Positions 1 through 12,879 are shown, counted from the first letter of the stretch. The stretch: 64,000 bases of DNA from Zerene cesonia (GCF_012273895.1 NC_052124.1:496001-560000); one strand, 5' to 3'. A program made the numbers and translations. The notes: a model not told the origin generated them from the sequence alone.

Positions 1-1139
1 AGCCCGCTTGGCTAATTGTTTTTTGCGAGAGTGATCTGATCAATATCTTAAAATATATTTAATTCATACAAATAAGCAAGTAAAGTATTTATGGACACTA
101 GTTAGTCATGCCGGATACGCGCGCGTAGTTTTTTTTTATAAGTTAATAAATTTTTCAATATTATCATCTCTTATCCGAGCCAGGAAAATTCAGTAAACAA
201 AAGTTTATATTCGTTGTTTTGATTTACAAATAGCATAACTTACTCGACTGTTATGTTATTGATATAGATGTATTATAGATGCGATAACTAGATATGAATG
301 ATAAACATTTTTAATTTCAATTAAAAAAAAAACTCTAAACATAGAAAGCTAATGTAATTTCATAATTTATTAACCCTGGCGTTGAATTCATAAAACGTAG
401 ATGGCAGTCTCTATTAGGTACTTCGATTATTCAAAACAATCATATTATAAAAAATTCTACTTTCATATACACAATTTCATCCACTATGTAGGTAATGGGT
501 GTATTGTTTTTATCAATATAGTCATAGAATCGGTATAAGTAGGTACAGATAATTTGCTTAATCCAATGCGCTCTCCCGTTCATTGATATTTCATTCCCAA
601 GTAAATCGTGTTTGTAATGGTATCAATGTAATGGGTGTAAGTCGATATAAAATCTGCGTGAGGTACGAGCGTGCTGTGCTCGGCGTGGCTTCGGCTTAGA
701 TGACATGATATGCGTCATACCGTTGCTATATGATGTAATTGACAGTGCAATAATTGGAGATAAAATATGCGATATTTAGGGCGGGTAACAAGGTGAGTAC
801 AAGGGTGTACTGTTGATCCGTTCTAATATTCTATGCAGGAAGCCTATTTCCAGCACTGCACGTGTTACGTTTAACGTGGTTATGATATGGCAAGTTGATT
901 CGGTATTCAATCATAAATGCTAATGTAAATGTTTATATATTAAAAATGCTGAAATGTTTATTTGCATCTGGTATAGTTTTTATTGTATACTATATGTATT
1001 GCTGGATCGATATTTTAATTCGCTGAGGATTGAAAAATCAGTCGTAAGTAACTCTGTCGTGTCTGGTCTTGGCCAATTCTGAACTCAAACCTTAGCCTTT
1101 TGGCCCTTGGTTTTAACTTGCCTTTGTAATAAACTAAAT
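1..1139. other. AT-rich non-coding stretch
   Basis: No coding frame, splice-flanked exon or clear repeat seen. Confidence 0.6.
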
Positions 1140-1497
1140 ATTATGTAAAAATGTCACCTGTGATGTCAAAAGACAATTTAAACGTATGTTGAAATGCTTG
1201 TAGAAAAAGTATTATAAATAAGAATTTAAAAAATTGCTCTTCGTTCGTCTGGGCTTTCAATTCGAAATACAAACTCGCTGTTACATAAATAAAAGACGCT
1301 CGTGTAGGTACTCAAAATAGTGCTTTGATCGATAAAGGCTAAAGCTAAATGTTAGAATAACGTAGCACTTTATTGACTAAAATAAATCTAAAATAACAAG
1401 AGTACCTGAATAGGCTCACTAACTCCCGAATTCATTGAAGTCGTTGTTCTTTGTTAAACTTAACTTTATGCGTCACTAATGCCTGATGCCTGAAAAT
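1140..1497 (-). repeat. 360-bp repeat, inverted copy of 38724..39084
   Basis: Read on the minus strand this matches 38724..39084 over nearly its whole length with scattered differences and small indels. For example, 1283..1302 is the exact reverse complement of 38933..38952. No coding frame is shared. This copy has no Helitron ends beside it, unlike the 38-kb copy. Confidence 0.85.
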
Positions 1498-3830
1498 ATA
1501 CAAAATTACCGTATAATGATTTTTCCTTTATGAGTATGAATTTTACATATCTTTTACGCGATAAAAATGAAACATGTTGCTTTAAATAGACGATAAGCAA
1601 TGCACTTGGCATTTTCCTCATGTGTTTGGTTTATTTTTCATATCCTATGGTCTCAACTTAGGATGTATATTTTTCTTACAACTCTATTATTGCCCATTTC
1701 ATACATAGACATATATTACCCTACTACCGCTGTATAAAATGGAAATAGGATTTATATTATGCAGCTGAGCGTATGTTGTGTTTCTTTCACTGTTGTCATT
1801 GCTATTCTGTGTAAGTCCACAATAATACAGATGTATGTGAATACTTTCAGATACTTGTCGCTTCACACATTCGTTTCCAGAATAAAAATACATTCGTTCA
1901 TTGTTAACATTTTGACTTTGTAATAGTGAAAAGGATTTTTCCACTTCTATTTATGGAGCCGTGGAATGAAAGAAAAGCAAATAGGGCCGGAGTAATTTGA
2001 TCAGACATCAAATGAGATGGGATGTGTGGAAAATGTTTTCCCTTAGGCCTTTTATCCACTAGTGATATAAATAGAGTATAAACCTCAGAGAAAATCAGAT
2101 TTTTTATTGTGAAGTCTATGTTCTTCAAACTGGATAATTTATATGGATATTATATTTATAGTTAATTTGTGGGTACTGGGATTTTGGTTGTTTAGTAAGG
2201 ATTTCTAAACAAGCTTCACAACTTGGGTATACAAATCGGTTCCTATACAGTCTCTAATGCTATAATTTTCATATTAATAAAATGAACTACCCTCAAAACA
2301 AATTTAATTCACTTTTCGTTGATGTTACGAAATACATTTGTTATTTAGAGGGTACATAAGCATACATCATACGGGTACATCTGTCAGTGCACACTCACCC
2401 TAAATACGCGATGATCTCAACGGCCTATGCGAACTTTATGTCACGCCTTTGCCCGTTCTAAAGCTTTATTACTCCCAAATGTCCCTTTATTAGGCCGGCT
2501 AAATGTCAATTTGTCTGTTACACACAACACTGGGCTATAAAAGGTTAAATTTATAGGTTAGGTCGTGCGTTAGTGAATCGAATTGTTTTGACGCCTAGAT
2601 TAGTGTAGACGAAAGAACATTCCAGATGTGATGATGGAATTGTCAGTGTGGAACAAGTATATGTGATTGTTTTGGTAATATAGCTTGTTGATTATAATCA
2701 TATTTGGTTAGTACATGCAATATCTAACTATACTGAATATTATGAATACTATGCTTTTATATGTTTCACACGTGCCACACCGCATTGGACGAAATTTGGC
2801 AAGGAAATAGGACCAGCGTCACGTAGCCCACTTTTTACAGGTTTTGTCCGTGGTTTTCTCCGCAAGTGAAACCGCGGGGCAGAGCTATTAAACTATACAT
2901 CGCTTACGATCATATACACAATTTAATTACAAATGAATACTGCACGTATAATATGCTGAGTTAAAAACGCATTTTTTTTTTTGCAAATTCACCAAACCTT
3001 AATTACGCTATAATTCGTGCATTAATCTAAAGTACAACATCATGAACTTGTAAAGCTCTATCTAGATCGAATTTTCCATCTTCACTGTGCTGGCTATTTA
3101 TAAAGAGAATGAAGTGGGCTCTTAACAGTTTCTCCGTAAGACTTTATCTGTATTACACATCTATTAAAGTTTTAATTAAGTCTTTATCTTTATTAATATT
3201 GAGTAAACGAATTTTGAAAGAATGAGTTAAGACTATATGAATTGTTCTGCACAAAACGAATAAATGATAAACTACCTCCAATCTCTACTCTCTCATCTTA
3301 TTACGGTGTCAGTTTATCTAGTCCCAACCAGAAATCTCTACTGTTTATTCTGCCTTCAAATTGTGTTCCCGAATCACTATAAAGAACCAAGTTCCATTCG
3401 AGAACGTTCGAGAACTTTTGGAAGATATTACCTACTTAACAAAGATTACCGCGATAAAAATGCAATGCCAATCGTTGCGTCATTTTACACTTCAGATATG
3501 TTTGGAAGGTTTATTTATATAATTCTAAAAATTTAAACAACGTCTTTATGAATATATTTAACGACAATATTTTAATTAACACCGTTATTTAATTAAAGAG
3601 AAATGTAAACAGGCTTTTATTTCGCGTAAAATGTTTATTGCGTTGATCTTCACAGAGTTTTTCTAGGTCAGGAAATATTAAATGTTTTTAGGTAGCTAAG
3701 TTCCTCTTACGCCTACGCTGCACAAGTTAAAAATGTTTCCAGGATTTGGTCTTGTTATATTTCCTATCTATCGTTGTATTTCAGCTGGATTCAAATAGAT
3801 TCATTTTGTTACCCGCCCCGACTATGCAAG

Positions 3831-3894
3831 GGTCCAAATGTTGTTATTACATTGATGAGTATGTTTTCATCAATGTAATAATAAAAATTGGACC
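3831..3894. repeat. 64-nt hairpin with perfect 15-bp inner stem
   Basis: Arms ttattacattgatga (3844..3858) and tcatcaatgtaataa (3867..3881) are exact reverse complements around an 8-nt loop. After a mismatched internal bulge, outer arms ggtccaa and ttggacc also pair. Size and shape fit a small-RNA precursor or a small foldback remnant. It matches no microRNA I know. Confidence 0.7.
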
Positions 3895-4820
3895 TGAAAA
3901 TGGGATTGTCGAATTTTAATGAACAATTTATTTGTCGCTATGATGGGAACACACAGGAAAACTATTGCATTGAGCTTGGGCAAAGTCGCTGGTTAAATTT
4001 TCGTTATTCATCCGACACGTTCGAATAACGCCCACGCGATTGGACCGCCGGTTCCAGGGTTGTGCCCATAATGTACGTAATTAGAACTTTTACTAGAAAC
4101 ACTCTTGAAGAACCACCATCCTGGTACACACCACCATTGTGTTATTACTTCCGGTTTATAAACCTCTCGCTATTATTACGATACGAATTCGAATGTTATT
4201 CGTGCTTGCCCCTTTGAGAATACATAGGGACAGACAATGGAAAGCCAATTTGTTTATAGTAGTGTTATGTATTTATTTGTGATTATTAAACGAGCCATCA
4301 AAGCCGGCGTACCCGTTATTTTTCTTATTAACATTAGATTTATTATTTTAATAAAAACCTTATTTAAATGGGACCACATGGGAGGCATCAGCTTTTAAAT
4401 AAAGAAGCATGATAAAAATCGATTTATCTTGTAAAAAGTAATGAGATAACAAAGTCGTAAAATGCAGTCGAATTGATAACCTCCTCCTTTTTTAAAGTCG
4501 GTTACTTATTGAAATATGTATACCCAATGGTGTTTGAAATTACCTTATCCCAGCCTTACAAACTTTGTTATAACGATATAGAAGTTAAATTAGTTAGGTT
4601 TAAGGGGTAAGGATTTAGATAAATATCGTTATTAACTCAACGCACATATATTATCAAATTTCATCCATATCGCTTTTGAGAAAATTTCCTCTATGTTGGA
4701 TAAGGCGGTGTTTTTGATCTTCCTTGATAAGATATCAAATAGCCAATATTTATTCTCCTGAGTGACTGTCGGACAAGTTTTCATAGTCGACTGTTCACAT
4801 CAACACATCTCTTATTAACA

Positions 4821-4855
4821 CTAGCGGTCCGCCCCGGCTTCGCCCATAGTACCTA
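4821..4855 (-). mobile_element. Helitron-like 3' end fragment
   Basis: Read on the minus strand it ends in a GC-rich hairpin-type terminus (ggcgaagccggggcgga) followed by CTAG and T. It has the same kind of end as the more complete copies at 13651 and 49499. The 5' limit is not clear. Confidence 0.5.
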
Positions 4856-7032
4856 CTTAAACAGCCAATGTGGTAGTTAGATTTTTGAAATACAAGAGTA
4901 TGGCATCGTTTTCAAAACATCATTTAGAACTCTATAAAAAATACTATTTTATTAAAAATATTGTCCATTTGGATGTATGTACAAATATCAATTTTATATC
5001 GGCTTTTATTTAATCGTATATAGGTATGATTTTAACACCTGTAAAGTCATAATTGTGTTCCTTTTAAACATGTGTTGTTTATACAATTTTTGTACCTACA
5101 ATTTAGTCATACTAAAGAAATGTTCTCAAGAAGTTTAGAGAAAATCCATATTTGAAATTGAACAAAATGTTTAAAAAGTGTTAATTGTCATATTATATTA
5201 ATTAAAAACTCATATTTTCTAAGTAATGTTGCTAATTTAAATAGTATTCAAGTAAATAAAAGAAAAAAATAATGACGATCTAATTCAAGATTTTATGATT
5301 TTAATTTCAGGGACATTAAATGGTTAGTTTAATATTATTTTAGGTTCTTAATAATTTTCTAACAAATACTGTATATTTCATTATTTAATAAATTAAATCA
5401 ATGTTTTCAGTTTTTTATTCTATATCTTATCGGATTGGTGCGATATATTGTTTATGATTTCGGGATTATCAAAAAGTAGCTGTTACGTAAGATAGCTCTG
5501 AAACGTATCATGCAATAAAATAAATAAATTTTTATTTATACATATTTGCACTATAAACATCGACCTTAGCTTTTCACCCCTGCTTTGCTCCTGTGCATTT
5601 GTTATCATTGCTAATTTTTCATCCCTGAATAACATTTGAAATAAATACAGCTTTTAAATTTGTATTAATTTCAAATGTTTTTTTATACAAACCTATCCAG
5701 ATGATTGTGTTTAAATGTTGTCAAATATACAAAGTTATTTGTGTGTTAAAATAAGAAAAACAATATTAATATAAAATAACTCAAAAAATAATGTTAATAA
5801 TAACGAAAAATATAATTTCGTTTTGCAATTGTAAGTTATTGGACATTGTTACCATGTATATTGTTACCCCTTGATGGGACTGCATTTAAGAAGTTTATAT
5901 GTTTTGAATAAAAATCACTCAATTCACTAACTCCACTTTTATTCTATTTTCAATATTAGTTTAATCACTAAATCTGCAACCGGGTTTTTGAATATCATCG
6001 TTTATTCCGATGAAAAATCTATAACAACAAACATTCACACCTTGTAGGATTGTGTTTCATATGCTCTTGGTCTAGATGAGATCAGATTTCCATAACTGTG
6101 TATGCATGAGTAATATCCAATATTACATACGTGACAATATGATACCTCATGTATTGTCTCTTTATAGTAAATCTTATTGATGTTTGTGTTATCCGATGTT
6201 TTATTTTCAATAAAATAAAATTTTCGTAGGAAACGGGGTCAATGAACTGTTTATCAAGATGAGGTTATATCTTTTGGGAGATGTTATGTCTTTTGAATTA
6301 TTATCATTACACATTTGCAACTCAAGAACGGCTCAGCTGTTTGAATATTATTTTAGGATAAGAATAACTTGCCAATACTCAGTATATATATATATACTTA
6401 CCAAATATAATGTCAAATTTTAATGAACGATTCATAAACGTTGTGTCCGTAGTAAATTAATTCACTAGCGATTCTGGTATTCATCTTATTCTAGTATTAT
6501 ATATATAGTCATTGTAGTACATGGTGTCATACTAGCAGAAAGTAATATCTCAAAAAAGGTTACAGTTGTAACAGATAACAAATATAACAAACATAACCTT
6601 GCTTCTACATTCAAGTGCAGTCATCAATCCATTAATTGGCTCACTTCAGTCCAGTTATATATTACCATTAGTCAACTCGGCGTGGGTATTCACTGTAATA
6701 CCAGAAAACGGGTTAAGTGGAACCGCGCTTTTGAGATGCAAAAATATTTCCCAACGAAACGGCACTTAAATACTAAACATTTCTTTGACTTATACGCCTG
6801 TAAGTGTTTACCAAAAGTTGGGTAAAGTCTGAGGAATATTTGAGGATAAAATTATGTTCTGTTTTTGATTTTTGAAACGGTATAAATGATCAAATATTCT
6901 TCACCTTTAACGCTAATGGTTACTACTTTGGAATTTGGATTTGTGGCATACATAGAAATCACTCAATTTATAAGATCTTTGTTGTCCATGTAATTTTAAT
7001 TTTAATTCAATAAAGGTATATATTATTATTAT

Positions 7033-7732
7033 GTGTATCTCTCCATAATACTCGGGTACTTCCAGAAGGAAAGCACCCGGTCTTTTGGAAGGCTTACGTG
7101 GGGACACAGATCCAACACGCAGAGGCCCTTTAGAGAATTTAATGTGTTATGGGACACCAGCCGCAGCCTGCCCATGACTGCACTATAGAGATACAGCCCT
7201 GGGCAATCCGCGGCCGATGTAGGACTATTGCAAAAAAATGGCATGGAAAAAACTGGGCTATGGAAAGGGGGTGTTCGATGGATTGGTAGGTTGGGTCTAT
7301 GGGAAACTATGGGCGTCTGCCTTTTCAACTTCGAAACATTGAAAAATAGTGGCAGACGGTGACTTGCCAGTTCGGTCGATGGGCTCCCAAAAAAGTTACC
7401 AAAAATGGCAACAAGGGGGCAACACCAGCTGACTGGCTAGGGGTGTAGAGAGGTGCGGCACCGGTTTCACCATCGCGGGCCCGCAGGCCCGGATTGGGTT
7501 TCCCCGCTATTACGCCATTAGACACTTCCACCCCCGAGCATATAGCTCTTGCATCTCCACTCTGGACGGCCAATTAAGGCAAGCCAGAGGTGGGGGATCC
7601 TGAACCTCGTCATTGTTCACTCCGAACTGCCACAGAGACAGTCCGGAGGTGAGGACAGGGACCTCCCCCGGGAGAACTAAGGACCGCGGGGGCGCTACTC
7701 CCCGTCACCTCGCCACAAGGTGCCCTGCGGGC
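7033..7732 (-). mobile_element. Non-LTR retrotransposon fragment, internally deleted or non-autonomous
   Basis: A 700-bp GC-rich block stands out sharply from AT-rich flanks. Both edges abut attattattat sequence, so read on the minus strand it ends in a (TAA)n-type tail, as in some LINE clades such as the I group. Two overlapping minus-strand frames (7325..7573 and 7029..7328) cover most of it, but neither shows reverse transcriptase or endonuclease motifs. It may join a LINE 5' end to a 3' end with the coding middle lost. The family is not identified. Confidence 0.5.
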
Positions 7733-7974
7733 TTATTAATATTATTATTATAAATATTCAATTTAAATTTATTCATGGCGTATCTATAATAACTATACAT
7801 TGAAACAAATTTAAGCGACATTATTACTAATTAAATTGCTGGCTTAATAATCTAACCTATTCAGAGAAATTTTTAAAAAGCGCACCTCATCATTGACGTG
7901 TTAGTTGTATGCATGTTCGTTTTATACTCTGCATAAGATGGCTCAGGTAAAATATAACATGGCTAAGCCTTATT

Positions 7975-8057
7975 GAAAAACTCAAGAACGGTTCTACCAA
8001 TTCGACTAAGTTTTTTCACCTTTTTCTTAAGACGGATGAAGCCGGAGCGGACCGCTA
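7975..8057 (+). mobile_element. Helitron-like 3' end fragment
   Basis: It ends gatgaagccggagcggaccgCTAG followed by T, the short-Helitron terminus. The 5' TC start was not located. Confidence 0.45.
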
Positions 8058-9734
8058 GTCATTGATAAGTAATTAGACAGTATTCTAGACATTTGATGCG
8101 TTTGAACCAGTAATAGTTAATTGCAGACTTATTCTGTATAGAATGTAACGTCTTTATACCAAATGCTATTTTGCATATTGCAATTCACCGCTTCTAACGT
8201 GCATCGGATGGTTCATGCATATTAATGTACCAACACACATATGATTTTATGTGTTCGTGCGCACGCTTAATACCTCACATGGGGATATTTGCTCTCCATG
8301 AATCTGCATATAAACTATTATATGGTTTAATGTAAGAGGATTGCACATTTTATATCTAAGTCCCGTCGCCTTACAATTTATTCCCTTGCCTGATGCGCGG
8401 TATATGAGTATCGAAAGAGTACTTGTTGTTTATGGCACTTTATGTGAGTACGTTTATGTAATTTTCATTTTCGTATTGAGTTTATTCACACTTTAGTTAT
8501 TCTATCTATTCCTATTCGCTAATAAATTAAAAGCTTAGTGGCAAATACGTAATTGTTTAATTTTTCTCGACAAAAATTTAAGGATTGTCCATTTTAACGA
8601 ACTACAATTTGGCAACCTAGACTAGATAATATATTGTGTGAATGATACAATACATCAATATTTTAATACTTTTACCGATTAGCGAGGTCTAGTCTAGTCT
8701 CTTTAGAAGGTAGGTACGAACTACTTATTTAGGACTGTATAGTTTACTACCAAGTTTATATCAAGTTTTTATAGTCTAGACTAGACTGTCCTTAATATAT
8801 GTCTATCGATAAAAGATTTTTTTTTATAACAAAACATAATGAACGTTATTGAGTAAATATTGTCGTTATTTCTAGGGATAGTTGTAGTAAGTCATTATTG
8901 ATAATTTTTACGACGAGCAGTGAATATAAATTAAATAATTCAATGCAAAACGTTGGAACTGCAGTTGACTATCCGTATGACAGATGCTTACAACAACAGA
9001 TGTCATAAACACTGAACTTGTTGGTAAATTATATTTCTAGATCGTGTTTCTGTGTTGACATAGATACAGCAGTTGTGGTACTTGCAAATGAAAATAGACT
9101 CGAAATATCGACATTTTTATCTCTGTGCTTGAGTATCTCATTATTTTTAATAAAGGCTATTTGATGTTGAAGCTTGTAACAGCTTTTATGTTTTGATCAT
9201 CGAGCTTGGGACCAGCAATTATTTTAGATTTCATGAGAGCATAGTTTGTAACACTTGGTTAATTGGCAAGTTTTTATTATTTAAATCTAGTTGAGACTCG
9301 TAACATCATAAGAGTGCTACTAAAAAAACTGTTTTAAATTAGTAACTTTCATAGGTAAAGTTTTGTGTAAATATTTCTTGCAAATAAGACAATACAATGA
9401 AAGGATTTTTGAGTAATTTACTTTAACAATATTTAAATTATTTGGCCACGAGTTACATCAATTGAATGGTTATATAACAAAAGAATGTGAATAAAACGCT
9501 ATTACAAATTATTTAATCGACGCACGATGTTGACGAAACTCGTAAGTGTGTAAAACTATGACATGTAATAATGTGCTTGAAACAGAGCGAAACAAAATCG
9601 CAATTAACGGTGATGGGCAGATGTAGTTCCGCGACCTTCGTTTGTATAATTGTTGTAAGACGTTATTGTGACTGTCGTCATGTATTTAACATTACGATTT
9701 TGAAAGTATTTATTAATGAATTGATTATCTGTTC

Positions 9735-9900
9735 ACGCCCCCTTCATCCGTGCCATATATGTCTATGTCTGTGTCACTCAGTGTAGTTGCAGCTTTCTAA
9801 TGGTCAGAGAATTTTTGAAATCGGTCCTGTATTTTTTTGTGTGAAAACACTACAAAGATACTAATGTAAAAACCTCTCCTGTTTATAATATTAGTAAATT
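9735..9900 (-). repeat. Dispersed Helitron-like repeat, related to 37010..37200
   Basis: It shares with 37010..37200 the string gcagctttctaatggt, then agaatttttgaaatcg and a ttataatattagt-like edge. Read on the minus strand, the tataatattag edge resembles the 5' start of the short Helitron family. Confidence 0.5.
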
Positions 9901-9998
9901 TGGAAGTGTTTGAATAAGATAGACAAAACAATGGTATTAGTAGTTACAAGTTAATCCATGGGAAAGAGATTAACTGCTGTAAATAGAATCTTATTTAA

Positions 9999-10112
9999 TC
10001 TCTCCCTATCTTCAAACGCAAACTCCATATCATACAATCGCTCCATTGCGACGTGAAAGAAAGGCATACGAACAAACTTCGCAATTATAATATTTGTTAG
10101 TAATGATAGTTA
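9999..10112 (-). repeat. Dispersed repeat, related to 51720..51833
   Basis: It shares with 51720..51833 the pattern gctccattgcgacgtgaaag, then an acaaac/cttcgca region and an ataatat..gtaa edge. No coding content. Confidence 0.4.
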
Positions 10113-10132
10113 CTTTTACATAACATTAGACG

Positions 10133-10326
10133 CTAGTCGCGGCTCCGCCGGGATATCATGATTCCTGTTTTATCCAAAGGGAGCCTATAAACGGGATAAA
10201 AGTATCCTTTCTCCCAAGTCAATTCATACTCTGTTTATATACCAAATTTTATCAATATCCGTTCAGTAGTTTCTGCGTGATTGACGGACAAGCAAACAAA
10301 ATTTTCTCATTTCAATATTAGTGTGA
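10133..10326 (-). mobile_element. Helitron-like non-autonomous element
   Basis: Read on the minus strand it runs from TCACACTAATATTGAAATG to a GC-rich end, gcggagccgcga, followed by CTAG. The internal phrase atccgttcagtagttt (plus strand) recurs in the other copies. The boundary bases do not show the A|T context clearly. Confidence 0.55.
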
Positions 10327-10683
10327 CTAAGTACATATTTCAGCTGTTTCTCTCAAACCGACATATAAATTAAAAGCAAAATGTATTTACATACATAAGT
10401 TGCACATTGAATAAAACTGTAAAACATTTTATAACTTCGCATTGAAATGGCGGATCATCCGCACACAGCCGTGTTTTGAAACACAAACACCCTTTCGAAG
10501 TGATCGCATAAAGAAATGCTGAATACAAAATAATTTCACCTTTGATCTCCCACGCGTGACCTACATATGCATTTACGTGTGCTATTTAAAAAAGTCTACA
10601 CTTACGTGACTAAAGTTTAGAAATTAAAGGCTTCGCTGCGGACTTATAATTAAAATCTTTCTAAATTTTAACATAACCCTTTT

Positions 10684-10880
10684 TTAGTGGTAGTGGTAGT
10701 AGAGAATGCTTTTGCGCATGGCCCTCTGGATAGATGGCCCTGGGTCTATGGCGTATGTCCCACTGCAATATCGGACTACCGACTATACTCCACTGTGTTC
10801 CGTCGAGACGCTTTGATGACGGGGCCACGGGTGTATGCTGGAACATTCGTGACCTCCCGGGGGCAGAATTTATAACCATG
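10684..10880. repeat. GC-rich non-coding block, possible dispersed repeat
   Basis: About 200 bp that is markedly more GC-rich than its flanks, with short open frames on both strands and no recognisable protein. The GC content and lack of conserved reading suggest an old mobile-element piece rather than an exon. Confidence 0.25.
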
Positions 10881-11130
10881 AATCAGTGATACCGAATCGT
10901 TAAACTTTCTAGTATCCTCATGACTTGCGTAAAATATATTTAAGGAAATAATAAAATGTGCAATTTTCCAAAATAAGATAAGTTACTGGACGCAATCTTA
11001 TCTGCTTGCAAAAAGGTATCACGCGATAATCTTGCGATACCCTGTTTATTCTTCGAGACCTCATGCTATATACGTGTTATGTATAGACGATATTTGTTTT
11101 ACTAATATGGCGATTTTGGACACGTTTCAG

Positions 11131-11205
11131 TTGACGAATCAAGTTGAGAAGTTGGCGCAGGTCAGCCGGGATCTTCGTAGGAAGCATAAGCAGCTACAAA
11201 ATCAG
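11131..11205 (+). CDS. Rilpl: Rilpl coding exon (coiled-coil part), first visible
   Basis: This 75-nt, phase-0 exon encodes 25 residues starting LTNQVEKLAQVSRDLRRKHK. It is bounded by a good acceptor (ending gtttcag) and a gtaaac donor. The peptide is charged and heptad-like, as expected for the coiled coil between the RH1 and RH2 regions of RILP-like proteins. RILP-like proteins are Rab effectors that act on vesicle and ciliary traffic. The identity rests on the exons at 12781 and 13392, which join in frame. No RH1 exon was found upstream in the window, so the gene is 5'-partial here. Reading past the donor reaches a stop at 11296, so a splice is needed. Confidence 0.72.
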
Positions 11206-11399
11206 GTAAACAAAAACTTTGAGCACTACTGGTTCGTGTTTGAGATTTATATATTTTTGAGGGTAGTATTGATGTTGCACGTTATTAATGGCCTATGACT
11301 CTTTGGAGACACAAATCAAATAGATAAAAACTTCACGACAAGGCGGTGTGAAAATGTATTATGCGATGGTTATGCAAAAAAAGAAAACAAATTAAATAA

Positions 11400-11525
11400 A
11401 TTTAATTTTTAGTTTTATAGCATTGAAATGCTTTTATAAATGGGAAATTTTTTGAAAGAATAGAATAAATTCGATCACGGGGCGGGATTCGAACCCGCGT
11501 TTTTTCTATTCTTTCAAAAAATTTC
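11400..11525. mobile_element. SINE-like element with 13-bp target duplication and inverted tRNA-like core
   Basis: It is flanked by acaaattaaataa at 11387..11399 and 11526..11538. It begins tttaatttttagttttatag and ends ctattctttcaaaaaattt. The centre is the reverse complement of a pol III B-box/T-arm (gcgggattcgaacccgc), set between inverted repeats gaaagaatag and ctattctttc. A related copy at 54144..54351 has the same ends but the core in the other orientation. It lies in a Rilpl intron. Confidence 0.75.
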
Positions 11526-11798
11526 ACAAATTAAATAAGTATCTAAAGACAATGACTAGCCCAAATCTTATGTACATATAGTTAATAGTTTTTTTTAATA
11601 CAATGAAAAATGAGTCTTATATGTATAACCTAAAAAAAATACACAAATAAATTGGCTTTTATATTCGCGAAGGTGGCTCTTGTATCGATAGGTATCAAAT
11701 GGTCGTTGCAACAGTTACGCTTTTAAAAGTGCTTTATTATGTTCACAATTGTAATTAAGATTATAAAATACGCAAAGGTTACGGCGAATGCAGTTCTT

Positions 11799-12125
11799 CA
11801 TCATCATTATCAGCCCATATTTATGTTCCCACTGCTGGGACACAGGCCTCCTAGGAGGGGTTCAGACATTATCCACCACGCTGGCCAAGTGCGGGTTGGA
11901 AGACGTCACATGCCGTCGAACTTTTGATTCTTGGACATGCCGGTTTCCTCACGATGTTTTCCTTCACCGTTTTAAGCAGTAGTGATGTTATCCACATGTG
12001 CAGATAAATTGAAAAATCAATTTATTTCCTGCACGCTCGCCCGGTCTCGAACCGACCGACTTATCGATTTTGAAGTCCGAGACACCACTGAGCCACCACT
12101 ACTTTTTAGAGCTCAGTGTGCAGTG
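11799..12125 (-). mobile_element. tRNA-derived SINE with LINE-like tail
   Basis: Target duplication tgcagttctt lies at 11789..11798 and 12126..12135. On the minus strand it starts with a tRNA-like head (gtggctcagtggtgtctcgg, then ggttcgagacc as B-box). It ends in the phrase tcccagcagtgggaacataa and a tgatgatgatg tail that I recognise as common in lepidopteran retroposons. It lies in a Rilpl intron. Confidence 0.8.
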
Positions 12126-12477
12126 TGCAGTTCTTAATCGATGTTTAATGTTACAACAATAACCACCCAAAAAATATTCCTTAATGATAATTAATTCAAC
12201 ATTATGTTTGGGTTTCCATTGATTTTGAAAATTGTAATACAAGTTATGTCATTCAGTAGATAATATAGTACACTAGCACGACTCATGATGCGAAGCATCA
12301 GCGAGTGCTCTTATATCTTTTCTTCAAATTCTATGAAAAAAATACTTTTTAAAACAATGCATTTCCACTACGTTGCACCGATCATATCAATCTTATACAT
12401 TAACTGTCTGCACGCCCCGGCTCCGCCCGTGTAGTCGTACCGTTATTTACGTTCGTGCTAATCTCTTCTCGTTTTTG

Positions 12478-12688
12478 ACCGCCTCCTTGGTACAGTCGTT
12501 AACGCGTGAGCGTAGAACCGAGGGGTCATGGGTTCAATTCCCGGTGGGGACGCGCAAAAAAAAAATGTCTCGGTCTGGCAGGGCACAGAAGGCTGATCAC
12601 CTACTTGTCCCTAAAGAAAATCGATCAGTGAAACGGATGTACATCATCTGCCCCATACCCCACTAGGGGACACGGGACTTCACTTTTT
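12478..12688 (+). mobile_element. tRNA-derived SINE with 14-bp target duplication
   Basis: Flanked by tcttctcgtttttg at 12464..12477 and 12689..12702. The head has an A-box-like tggtacagtcgtt and a B-box gggttcaattcc. The body (ctcggtctggcagggcacag, then gggacacgggactt) resembles a SINE family widespread in Lepidoptera. It is not a tRNA gene, since no intact cloverleaf or acceptor stem closes. It sits just upstream of the Rilpl exon at 12781. Confidence 0.85.
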
Positions 12689-12780
12689 TCTTCTCGTTTT
12701 TGCTAATCTCCTTTTTATAGGTGCATCTATAGAGGTGTCATGACGAAATTTAATTTTAATTGGTATTTAATAAATTTCAG

Positions 12781-12879
12781 ATGCGCTTAGTTTGTGAAGA
12801 ACGTACGGAGCTATCGGCCATCGTGCAATCGCAACAGAGAGATATTGCCGCGCTACAGCAAGCGGACGCACAGAACAAG
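12781..12879 (+). CDS. Rilpl: Rilpl coding exon (coiled coil)
   Basis: This 99-nt, phase-0 exon encodes 33 residues, beginning MRLVCEERTELSAIVQSQQR. The acceptor follows a T-rich tract (aataaatttcag) and the donor is gtaatg. The peptide is rich in Glu, Gln and Ala and continues the coiled coil of the previous exon without a frame change. The first codon happens to be ATG, but the acceptor directly before it and the in-frame upstream exon argue for an internal exon. The intron before it (11206..12780) carries three SINEs. Confidence 0.75.

Larger units (their letters stand above)
1498..7032. other. Intergenic or intronic DNA, no gene seen
   Basis: Apart from the 3831 hairpin and the 4821 Helitron end, this is unremarkable AT-rich sequence. 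Short frames (for example 1699..1944 minus and 3264..3536 plus) show no domain, codon bias or splice sites. Confidence 0.55.
8058..11130. other. Probable Rilpl upstream intron, no exon recognised
   Basis: It holds the repeats listed at 9735-10880. No RH1-like exon (expected in a RILP-like protein) was found, so the 5' part of Rilpl is probably upstream of the window or in a form I cannot see. Confidence 0.45.

Noticed and set aside
9529..9545. ATGTTGACGAAACTC followed by gtaagt as a first exon
   Set aside because: Only five codons, no supporting promoter and no match to a RILPL N-terminus.
12478..12560. tRNA gene
   Set aside because: A- and B-boxes are present but no closed cloverleaf, and the target duplication shows a SINE.
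11739..12666. Short frames of 62-97 codons between Rilpl exons
   Set aside because: They lie inside the SINEs and carry no protein signal.
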